Below are positions 34,335-42,767 of a stretch of DNA of 64,000 nucleotides, one piece after another. Below the pieces are notes generated by a model. It saw only the letters and a list, made by a program, of their open reading frames with translations, made no database searches and was not told the origin of the DNA. Each line of letters opens with the position of its first letter. The first letter of the stretch is position 1. Source of the DNA: Xanthomonas arboricola (GTDB lineage Bacteria > Pseudomonadota > Gammaproteobacteria > Xanthomonadales > Xanthomonadaceae); the NCBI RefSeq assembly GCF_002940665.1, contig NZ_MIGY01000001.1, forward strand, positions 372,001-436,000. Direction: 5' to 3'. The position numbers were made by a program, and so were the translations under genes.

Positions 34335-35522
34335 TTATGCCGGCCAGCGCTGTGCCAACGCCTGCGCCAACTGCACGGGGTCGCCGGTCAGGATGCCTTG
34401 GCGTGCCAGACGCGCCGCCGCGGCCGGGTCGTAGCAACCGTCGGCGGATTGACCCGCCAGCCAGCCGCCCTGCTCGGCCAGCGCCAGCGCTGACTCGACC
34501 AGCGCCTCATTGGCGCCGCTGAGCATCAGCACCGCGCTGTCGGTCGGCGGCAACGCGGCCACCAGCCCGGCAGGATCGGCCTGCGCGACAAACGCCAACG
34601 CGCCGGCATGCTGCTGCACGCCGATGTCGTCGGACAGCACGTAAACCTTGCCCGACGTAATCACCTGGCCGGCCTCGCCCAGTTCGACCGGCAACGCCGA
34701 CACGCGTCCCATCTGCCGCACCAGGTTGCCGTACTGGCCGCCATCCAGGGTCATGCGCACCAGCACAGCGCGCGGAAACTCCGGCGGTAGCGCGGACAGT
34801 AGGCGACGGATCGCATCCGGGCCGCCGATGCCGGCCAGCACCAGCACTGCACCGGTGGTCGCACCGGCCTGATCCAGCTCGACCAGCGACAGCCCGCCGG
34901 TCGACAACGTATCCATGTTCACTTCGGCACGCGGGCGCACCACCACGGCCACCTCGTCGACCAGGCCCCAGGTACTGGAATCGCCCAGCGTCAGGGCCGG
35001 CGCCTCTGCCGCCGCTGCGGTCTCGGACGCGTCGGCGCCACGTGCGAACAAGGTGTCGCTGGGCACGCTGTCGAACGCATGCGCGGCTGCCTGCAGATGC
35101 TGGTCCAGCTGCAGATCCGAATGCTGCCGCGGTGCCAACTCCAGGCCCGGCTCGGGCTGCAGCGACGGCTCGCTCTCGGTGCCTGGCGGCAACACGTCGG
35201 CATGGCCATGCAGCTTGGCCGCCAGATGGCGCACCCAGCGCTGCGCTTCCCAGCCCTCGCGGCGCACGGTCAGCTCGGCTTCGTCGAAGATCACCGTGAC
35301 GCCGGGCATGTTGAAGGCCGGCTCCAGCGCTTCGAGCGCGTCTTCGATCGACGGCTCCAGCGCAACCAGCACTGCCACCGGTTCGGCATCGCGCAGCATC
35401 TGCACGTCCACCGCCGCCGGTTCGTCTTCCAGCACCACGTGCGCGCCGGCCAGGCCGAGCGCTTCACGCAGGCGCTCGCGCGCCTGCCCGGGCCGGCCCA
35501 GCAGGGCGACCGGAGTTCCCAT
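34335..35522 (-). CDS. Degenerate CheB/ChpB-like protein
   Basis: This 395-residue protein lies at the position of chpB. Its N-terminal part resembles a receiver domain, but the phosphoacceptor is lost (VLVALEP where VLVDxxMP is expected, A54). The C-terminal half aligns by eye with the CheB methylesterase domain (VLAGIGGPDAIRRLLSALPPEF), yet all three catalytic residues differ: the Ser is G231 (AGIGG instead of ASTGG), the His is R256 (VRM for QHM) and the Asp is A340 (SGANEA for GMGNDG). An acidic, low-complexity linker (about 110-180) joins them. It starts 7 bases after the chpA stop; a GTG 7 codons upstream overlapping chpA is an alternative. It is probably a structural or binding module rather than an esterase. 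Confidence 0.8.
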   Translation of the reverse strand: MGTPVALLGRPGQARERLREALGLAGAHVVLEDEPAAVDVQMLRDAEPVAVLVALEPSIEDALEALEPAFNMPGVTVIFDEAELTVRREGWEAQRWVRHLAAKLHGHADVLPPGTESEPSLQPEPGLELAPRQHSDLQLDQHLQAAAHAFDSVPSDTLFARGADASETAAAAEAPALTLGDSSTWGLVDEVAVVVRPRAEVNMDTLSTGGLSLVELDQAGATTGAVLVLAGIGGPDAIRRLLSALPPEFPRAVLVRMTLDGGQYGNLVRQMGRVSALPVELGEAGQVITSGKVYVLSDDIGVQQHAGALAFVAQADPAGLVAALPPTDSAVLMLSGANEALVESALALAEQGGWLAGQSADGCYDPAAAARLARQGILTGDPVQLAQALAQRWPA

Positions 35523-35529
35523 TGCGCCA

Positions 35530-38500
35530 TTATTCTCGGACACGGGCGATCCCCAGCAGGTCATACACGTTTCGCATCAGATCCAACTCTTGGTAGGGCT
35601 TGCCCAGGTAACGCTGCACGCCGATCTCGAAGGCGCGCTGGCGATGCTTCTCGCCGCTGCGCGAGGTGATCATCACGATCGGCACCGCCTTGAAGCGTGG
35701 GTCGGCACGCATCGCGGTCGCCAGCTCGTAGCCGTCCATGCGCGGCATTTCGATGTCCAGCAGCATCAGGTCGGGCACGCGCTCCTGCAGCAGTTCCAAT
35801 GCCTCGACACCATCGCGTGCGGTGGTGACGTCCAGGTTGTGGCGTTCCAGCACGCGGCTGGTGACCTTGCGCATCGTCAGCGAATCGTCCACCACCATCA
35901 CCAACGGCACCTGACGCTGCGATTCGGCCGGGGTTTCCAGCGCCGGACGCGCCGGCTGGCTCAGATAGCGACGCACCAGCGGGGCCACGTCCAGGATCAC
36001 CACCACACGGCCATCGCCGGTGATGGTGGCGCCGTAGATGCCCGGGACCGAGGCGATCTGCAGGCCCACCGGCTTGACCACGATTTCGCGGTTGCCCAGC
36101 ACCTGGTCGATCGCCACCGCCGCGCGCAGGTCGCCCGCACGCACCAGCAGCAACGGCACCTGCGCCTGACCATCGGCACGCGCGGCGGCCTGGCCGACCA
36201 GCGAGCCGAGATCGTGCAGGACGTACTCTTCGCCAGCGTAGTGGTAGCCGCCCTCGCCAGACGCGTAGCGGCTGCGCGAGATGCGGCCGATACCGCTGAC
36301 CGACGCCACCGGCACCGCGAAGGTGGTGTCGCCGATGCGCACGAACACCGCCTGGGTGACCGCCAGCGTCTGCGGCAGGCGCAGGGTGAAGGTGACACCC
36401 TGGCCGCGCACCGAGTGGATGTCCACCGAGCCGCCCAGCTGGCGCACTTCGTTGCGGACCACGTCCATGCCCACGCCACGGCCGGCCAGCTGGCTGACCT
36501 GCTCGGAGGTACTGAAACCGGAGGCGAAGATCAGCCCATCCAGCTCGGCCTCGCTGAGCTCCTGGCCAGGTTCGATCAGGCCGCGCTGCTCGCCACGGCG
36601 ACGGATCGCCTCGCGGTCCAGCCCGGCGCCGTCGTCGGCCACTTCCAGCACGATTTCCGAACCTTCGCGGCGCAGACGGATCGCGATGCTGCCCTCTTCC
36701 GGCTTGCCCGCGTCGCGCCGTTGCTCCGGCGTCTCCAGGCCGTGCGCCACCGAGTTGCGCAGCATGTGTTCCAGCGGCGCGACCATGCGATCGAGCACGT
36801 TGCGGTCGAGTTCGCCCTGGGTGCCCTCCAACAGCAGATGCACCTGCTTGCCGGTGTCGCTGGCCGCCTGGCGGACCACCCGGCGCAGACGCGGCACCAG
36901 GCCGTCGAACGGCACCATGCGCGCGCGCATCAGGCCGTCCTGCAACTCGGAGCTGACGCGCGACTGCTGTTGCAGCAGACCATCGTATTGACGCGACAGG
37001 TCCTCCAATACCCCTTGCAGACCGCCCAAGTCGGCGGCCGATTCGTTCAGCGCGCGGCTGAGCTGCTGCAGGGTGGAGAAGCGGTCCAGTTCCAGCGGAT
37101 CGAAGGTGCGATCGCCCTGGTCCTGCTCGCGCTGATACCGCGCCACGATCTGCGCTTCGGTTTCCAGATCCAGACGCCGCAACTGGTCGCGAAGACGGGC
37201 GTTGGTGCGATCCAGTTCGCCCATGGCACCGCGGAAGGCGCCCATCTGCTGTTCCAGGCGCGAGCGGTAGATCGCCACTTCGCCGGCGTGATTGACCAGG
37301 CGATCGAGCAGGTCGGCACGCACGCGCACCTGTTCCTGCTGCGCGCGCGGCATCAGTTCTTCCTCGACTTGGCCCTCGACCGGCACCGGCGCCGACAGCG
37401 GTGCCGGTTCCACCGACGCCTTGGCGATCGCACGCACATCGGCGTCGCTGGGCTCTGCGGCATTGCGGCCACGGGTACGGGTTTCGAAGGCTTCCACCAG
37501 GTCGGTCGGCATCGCCACGGCGCGGTGCATGCCGGTGCGGGTCAGCAGCTGATGCAGGCGGTCGAAGCCGCGCTCGAACAGGCGCACGTCGTCGCGGTCG
37601 ATGTCGGTACGGTTGGCCGCCACCGCTTCGAGCAGCGATTCGATCGCATGGCCGAGATCGCCAATGGCGTTGATGCCGGCCATGCGCGCGCCGCCCTTGA
37701 GCGTGTGCAGGTCGCGCTGCAGTCCGTTGAGGACCTCGCGGTCTTCCGGCACCTCGCGCATGCGGGCGATCAGACCATCGCAATGATCCAGCAGGTCGCG
37801 GCCTTCCTCGACGAAGATGTCGACCAACTCGCCATCGAGCTGGTCGAAGTTGAGCGGGCCGGCATCGGAGTCTGCGCCCACATCGTTGGCGGTGCCATCG
37901 GCCGCTGCGGCGTCTTCCACCGGCGCACTGAAGGGCACGGCTGCGGCGTCTTCGTGTTCGCTTGCGGGTTCGGTGTGTCCGACTTGTTCGGAATGCTCGA
38001 CAGGATCCGTTGCGTTGGTAGCCTCGCGCGTCTCGTCTGCGTCTGGATGCTGCGCGTAGACCCCGGCATCGGCACGAGAATCCACCTCGGCGTCGGCAAC
38101 GACGTCCGACTGCAGCTCCGGCGCAATTTCCGACTGCGGATCGCCGGCCTCTTCGACCCGATCGGCCACCTGCGCCATCTCGAAGGCTTGCACCGACTCG
38201 ATAGTGCGTTCGGGTAGCGCTTCGGCAGCCTGCTGTGCTTCGTCAGTCTGCTGCGCTTGTGCAGCGTGCTCTGCCTCTGCAATGTGCTCGACTTGGTCGG
38301 CATGCGCGTGCGCGTCCGCGCGTTCCTGCTCGCTCGACTCGACGTGCGCGTCCGATTGCGCAGGCTCGTCCGCATGCGCAGGTTGCTGCGGGTGCACCTG
38401 CTCGCCCGACAGACCATGCTCTTCGGAAGCCGGCTGCTCGCCAAACTGCGCCGTGTCTTCCATGTGCAACCGGTCGCCAACCTGCGCGTCGGCATCGTGC

Positions 38501-41500
38501 GGCAACGCGGCATCGCCGTGCTGGGCTGCTTCGTCGGCAGGCAGCTGCGCGTGCTGTGCCTGCCCGGCGGTCGTCCCTTCGTGCGGCGTGGGGACGTGGT
38601 CGCCCTGCTCAGTCGCACCACTGTCCAGCGCCGCGGTGCCCGGCGTCCAGTCTTCGCTGGTCGCCGCGTAGGTCTGGTCGGCAAGCAGGGCCTGCGCGTG
38701 CACCGCTTCCAATGCCTCGATGGTCTCGACAGGCGCATCGTCCGTGGACGCGGCGCCATCGCTCGACGCCGCGTCGGCATCCTGCGCGATCGCGGCGCCA
38801 TCGTGTTGGTCGTGCACGGCCGCGTGCTCGCCCAGCGACTGCTGCTCGGGGTCTGCACGGTCGGCATCGACATCCCCGGCTTCCGGCGCGGCGAGCGTCT
38901 GCGCGTCGCCCAACGTAGCTTCCGCGTCGGACAACTCGTCCACCGCCACGTGCTCGCCAGCGTCCGGCACCTGGCTTGATTGCTCATGCGAGGCCGCATC
39001 GCCACTGCCGGCCTGCTGCAATCCGGTCGCGTCCCATGCAGCGGCGTCGACCACCGGCTCATCGGCCGGCGTGTCGTGCGCACCGACGCCAAGCGACTCG
39101 GCGTCGGCTTCGGCTGCGTGCTGGTGCTGGTGCTGGACAGCATCGCCATGCACCGCGTCGGCGACCTGCTCCGTACCGGCCTCGGATGCGAGTGCATCCC
39201 CAGGTGCTGCCTGCGCGGTCTCGACCGATTCGACACCCGGCTCTAGCTCCTGTGCAGCAATGTCAGCTGCCTGTGCCTGTTCGTGCGGTGCCGGCGCTTC
39301 CAGCGCAAGCGCCGACGTGTCGTCGGCCTCGGCCTCGGCCAGCTCGTCCACCGCGATCGGGGCGTCGGCGTGCGCATCGGCATCCGGCGCGGCGTCATCG
39401 GCGACATGCGCGGGCGCGCGGTGATCGGCCGCATCCGGCGGCAGCACGTTGGCGTCCAGATACTGTGACAGATCCTGCGCGCCGGTCAGCTCGACCGCCG
39501 ACTCGCTGTCGACCCCCGACTCGCTCGGCGCATCCAGGTCGTCCAGTTCGTCCAGGAACGCATGCGGTGGCCATTGCACTTCCGGCAGGGTCTCCACCAG
39601 CGCGCGCAGGCGCTCGGTCAATGGCGCAAACGAGGGGATCAACGGCGCATCGGCGCGCAAGGCGGTCACGGTGACGGCGATTGCGGCGGCCGTTGCGGCG
39701 ATGGCGTCGATGCCCTCCTGCGATGGGACCAGCGACGCGGCGAGCAGCCGCTTGACGTAGCTTTCGGCCGGCGTGGTCACCAACGTGATTTCCGGCACAT
39801 CGGTCATCGCGAATGCGCCGCTCATGGTGTGCACGGCGCGCAGCAATTCCTCGCTCGCCAACTGCGGCTCGGCCTGGCTGGCGTGCAGCCATGCGTTGAC
39901 GGTTTCCAGATGGGTGGCGACTTCGGCTTCCAGGATCTCGCGCAGCACGCTGTCCACCGACGCCGGTGTGCCACCGGTCGCCGCGAACACACCTGCAGCT
40001 GCCGGAATGAAACCGACATCCGCAGCCGCCGGCGTCGCCGGCGCGGCCACGTAATAGACTTCTTCGCCTGCGGCCACACGCTCGGCAACTGCCTGGATGT
40101 CCGGCAGGTCGGCACTGATGCGGCCCTGGTCGCGCAGTGCGGCGTTGAACTGCGGCAGCACCTGGTAGGCCAGCTCGACCATCGCCACCACCGCCGGGCT
40201 GGCCGGCCGTGAATTGTCGAGCACGCGATTGAGCATGCTCTCGATCTTCCAGCTGAACTCGCCGAGCACCTGCGCGCCGACCAGACGACCGCTGCCCTTC
40301 AAGGTGTGGAAGACGCGGCGGATCGGGCGCAGGTTGTCCTGGCTATGCGGCGCGGCACGCCATACCGGCAGCAGCTGGCCCAGATTGACCAGTTCCTCGT
40401 CGAATTCCTCCAGGAACACGTCGCGGATATCGTCGTCGATATCGCTGTCGCCAAAGCCGCCGAAGATGCCAACATCCGCACTCGCCTGGACCGGCTCGCT
40501 CACTGCTGGCTCGGGCGCTGCCTTCGCTGCCTGGGCATGGGCATCGGTCGTCTGCGGATGCTGCACATCGAACTGCGCGGCGGCCGCGTCGAGCTGGGCC
40601 AGGAACGCCGTCGATGCGGCGTCCAGTTCGAATTCGCTGACCACCGCCTGCTGCACGCGCGGCGCGCTCTGCCCGGAGGCTTCATCGGCCGGGGCTGGCT
40701 GCGGTTCGGGCACGGATTCGACGAACGGGTCGTCCAGCTCCTGCGGCGCGACAGGCGGCAACGGCGGCGGCGAGAACGCATCGTCGATGCTGGTCTGCGC
40801 GCGGTTGGTTTCGGCCTGCGCGATGAAGTCCAGCGGTGCCTCGGTCTGGTCGGCATCGCCCGGCAACTCGATCTGCTCAATCTGCAGCGGCGCCGGTTCG
40901 GCAACCGCGGGCGTGGCGCTGTCGTCCTGCTCCAGCGCACTCAGATCCACGGTGTAGCTGACCTGCGCGGCATCGGCAGACACGCTGCCGTCCTGCTCGG
41001 CCGACACCGGGTCGAACACGGAGGTGGCGATCGGTGCGGCGTGCTCGCTGGTTTCCAGCTGCCAGTCGCCTGGCGCCTGCGCGCCATCGTCGGACAGGTC
41101 CAGCGGCGCGACCGTGAACGGCACGTGCGCCTGGCCGGAGACGGTTTCTTCGGCGGCGACCGGGTCGAAGGAGAACGCCGTATCGGTGGCGGCAGCGCCG
41201 GTGTCGTGCACCACGCTGGCGGCGAACGGCGCCTCGACCACGGTTTCGTTGGCCCATTCCAGCGACGGCGTCGGCGCAGCGTCGTTGGCCGCCAGCGCCG
41301 GGGCACCGGTTTGCCGAGCGAGCGATGCGGCGGACGGCTGCGGCTCGGCCACGCTGCCCGGCTGGTCGGCACCGACCGGCAGGTCGGACGGCTGGCCCGA
41401 GGGCAGCGGCCAGTAGCGCAGGGTCTCCAGGCTGTTGCGGGTGATGTCCAGGATCTCCTCGCGGCCGGGGCGGCGCTCGCGCAGGGCTTCCAGGTAGTAC

Positions 41501-42654
41501 TCCAGGCTGGCCATCGCGTCGGCCAGGGTGTCCAGCTGGCGACCGCTGGGCACGCGCTGCTTGCCGATCAGTTCCAGATCGACGTAGCGGCGCACGCCTT
41601 CCAGATAATCGGCTGCCTGCGGCAGCTCGAGGATACGCAAGGCACCGCCCACTTCGCCGAGCAGATGCGGAACATCGGTCAGACGGGCGTGGTCCCAGTT
41701 GGTCTCGATGAAGGCGACGAAATGCTCGCGCGCCGCACCGAAATTGGCGATCGCTTCCTGCGCCAGCACGTCCACCGTGCGCCGCACTTCCGAGGAGGTG
41801 GCGCTGTTGCTGGCTTCGTTGCCGTCGCCGACATCGGCGCCCAGGCTGGCGACCTGATCATCCAGCGAGGCATCGACATAGAGCAGCGCGCCGGCGATAT
41901 CCAGCAGCACGCCTTCGTCCATCTGCACCTGGCCGTCGACCACGCGCGCCAGCGCATCGCGCTGCTGCACGACCACGTTGCGCGCCACGCCCAGGCCCAT
42001 CATGCCCAGGGTGTCGGCAACGCTGCCGAGATCATTGACCTGGCTCTGCAGGTCGGCGATCTCGCCGCCGGTGCGCAGGTGCAGGTCCAGCGCATCCTTG
42101 ACGCGCAGCAATTCTTCCTTGACCGCGTTGCCGACGGTGTCGAGCAACTCGCGATTGCGCCCGCTCAGACTGCCGCGGGCATGATCCAGCTCGGCCTCGG
42201 TGGCGGCACCGGCCTGCGGATCGAACGCGAACAGCACGCTTTCGTTCAGACCCGGCTGACCACGCGTGGCACGGATTTCATTGAGCAGCGGCAGCAGCAC
42301 GATCGGAATGTCGCGGTGACCGTTCTGCAGGCGCTCCAGGTAATCGGGCAACAGCACGGTGCCACGCATCAGCATGGCGCAGGCTTCGTCGCGGTCGGCC
42401 ACGTCGCCGGCCTGCACCGCCTGGGCCAGCAGTTCGAGTTCTTCGGCCACCATCGCCGGGGCGTATAGCTCGACCATGCGCAAGGTGCCCTGCACCTGGT
42501 GCAGATAGCCGGCGCAGAAACGCATCCGACTGGTGTCGGACGGTTCTTCGGCAAAATACTCGATCTCGTTGCGCGCCTGGCGCAACGTCTCGTCCAGCTC
42601 CGGCTTGACCCAGCCCAGCGCGGCGTGACTCATCGCATCGCGAAGCGCACTCAT
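35530..42654 (-). CDS. chpA: Hybrid sensor kinase ChpA/PilL of the type IV pilus chemosensory system
   Basis: This is a 2,374-residue CheA-type histidine kinase, similar in length to Pseudomonas ChpA. Several histidine phosphotransfer-like modules are visible: YLHQVQGTLRM (H52), FHTLKGSGRL (H783), VHTMSGAFAM (H942) and LHTLKGGARMAG (H1650). The kinase core follows, with HMLRNSVAHGLETP (N box, about 1960), VADDGAGLD and GRGVGMDVVRNEV. Then come a CheW-like domain (about 2080-2220) and a C-terminal receiver with D2300 in LMLLDIEMPRMDGYE. Two long low-complexity linkers (about 420-740 and 1040-1600) are rich in Ala, Glu, Asp, His and Gln. It controls pilus assembly and retraction through PilG and PilH. 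It stops 7 bases before the CheB-like start. Confidence 0.95.
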   Translation of the reverse strand: MSALRDAMSHAALGWVKPELDETLRQARNEIEYFAEEPSDTSRMRFCAGYLHQVQGTLRMVELYAPAMVAEELELLAQAVQAGDVADRDEACAMLMRGTVLLPDYLERLQNGHRDIPIVLLPLLNEIRATRGQPGLNESVLFAFDPQAGAATEAELDHARGSLSGRNRELLDTVGNAVKEELLRVKDALDLHLRTGGEIADLQSQVNDLGSVADTLGMMGLGVARNVVVQQRDALARVVDGQVQMDEGVLLDIAGALLYVDASLDDQVASLGADVGDGNEASNSATSSEVRRTVDVLAQEAIANFGAAREHFVAFIETNWDHARLTDVPHLLGEVGGALRILELPQAADYLEGVRRYVDLELIGKQRVPSGRQLDTLADAMASLEYYLEALRERRPGREEILDITRNSLETLRYWPLPSGQPSDLPVGADQPGSVAEPQPSAASLARQTGAPALAANDAAPTPSLEWANETVVEAPFAASVVHDTGAAATDTAFSFDPVAAEETVSGQAHVPFTVAPLDLSDDGAQAPGDWQLETSEHAAPIATSVFDPVSAEQDGSVSADAAQVSYTVDLSALEQDDSATPAVAEPAPLQIEQIELPGDADQTEAPLDFIAQAETNRAQTSIDDAFSPPPLPPVAPQELDDPFVESVPEPQPAPADEASGQSAPRVQQAVVSEFELDAASTAFLAQLDAAAAQFDVQHPQTTDAHAQAAKAAPEPAVSEPVQASADVGIFGGFGDSDIDDDIRDVFLEEFDEELVNLGQLLPVWRAAPHSQDNLRPIRRVFHTLKGSGRLVGAQVLGEFSWKIESMLNRVLDNSRPASPAVVAMVELAYQVLPQFNAALRDQGRISADLPDIQAVAERVAAGEEVYYVAAPATPAAADVGFIPAAAGVFAATGGTPASVDSVLREILEAEVATHLETVNAWLHASQAEPQLASEELLRAVHTMSGAFAMTDVPEITLVTTPAESYVKRLLAASLVPSQEGIDAIAATAAAIAVTVTALRADAPLIPSFAPLTERLRALVETLPEVQWPPHAFLDELDDLDAPSESGVDSESAVELTGAQDLSQYLDANVLPPDAADHRAPAHVADDAAPDADAHADAPIAVDELAEAEADDTSALALEAPAPHEQAQAADIAAQELEPGVESVETAQAAPGDALASEAGTEQVADAVHGDAVQHQHQHAAEADAESLGVGAHDTPADEPVVDAAAWDATGLQQAGSGDAASHEQSSQVPDAGEHVAVDELSDAEATLGDAQTLAAPEAGDVDADRADPEQQSLGEHAAVHDQHDGAAIAQDADAASSDGAASTDDAPVETIEALEAVHAQALLADQTYAATSEDWTPGTAALDSGATEQGDHVPTPHEGTTAGQAQHAQLPADEAAQHGDAALPHDADAQVGDRLHMEDTAQFGEQPASEEHGLSGEQVHPQQPAHADEPAQSDAHVESSEQERADAHAHADQVEHIAEAEHAAQAQQTDEAQQAAEALPERTIESVQAFEMAQVADRVEEAGDPQSEIAPELQSDVVADAEVDSRADAGVYAQHPDADETREATNATDPVEHSEQVGHTEPASEHEDAAAVPFSAPVEDAAAADGTANDVGADSDAGPLNFDQLDGELVDIFVEEGRDLLDHCDGLIARMREVPEDREVLNGLQRDLHTLKGGARMAGINAIGDLGHAIESLLEAVAANRTDIDRDDVRLFERGFDRLHQLLTRTGMHRAVAMPTDLVEAFETRTRGRNAAEPSDADVRAIAKASVEPAPLSAPVPVEGQVEEELMPRAQQEQVRVRADLLDRLVNHAGEVAIYRSRLEQQMGAFRGAMGELDRTNARLRDQLRRLDLETEAQIVARYQREQDQGDRTFDPLELDRFSTLQQLSRALNESAADLGGLQGVLEDLSRQYDGLLQQQSRVSSELQDGLMRARMVPFDGLVPRLRRVVRQAASDTGKQVHLLLEGTQGELDRNVLDRMVAPLEHMLRNSVAHGLETPEQRRDAGKPEEGSIAIRLRREGSEIVLEVADDGAGLDREAIRRRGEQRGLIEPGQELSEAELDGLIFASGFSTSEQVSQLAGRGVGMDVVRNEVRQLGGSVDIHSVRGQGVTFTLRLPQTLAVTQAVFVRIGDTTFAVPVASVSGIGRISRSRYASGEGGYHYAGEEYVLHDLGSLVGQAAARADGQAQVPLLLVRAGDLRAAVAIDQVLGNREIVVKPVGLQIASVPGIYGATITGDGRVVVILDVAPLVRRYLSQPARPALETPAESQRQVPLVMVVDDSLTMRKVTSRVLERHNLDVTTARDGVEALELLQERVPDLMLLDIEMPRMDGYELATAMRADPRFKAVPIVMITSRSGEKHRQRAFEIGVQRYLGKPYQELDLMRNVYDLLGIARVRE

Positions 42655-42767
42655 TGCAGCCCCCTGCCTACGGCCGGCGTACCGCCAGGGCGGCCACCGG
42701 TCTGTTCCTGCATCGACGTAACGCTACTACGCGCCATCTGCTGATCCTTTCCCGTTCCGCGTCGTGC

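Noticed and set aside
34915..38217. 1,100-codon plus-strand open frame opposite chpA and the CheB-like gene
   Set aside because: It is antisense to genes with clear kinase and receiver motifs. It is a shadow produced by high-GC codon bias and has no recognisable domain or ribosome-binding site.
38204..39424. Ser/Cys/Ala-rich frames that resemble repetitive surface proteins
   Set aside because: They are the opposite strand of the low-complexity ChpA linker, and their repeats mirror that linker's codons.
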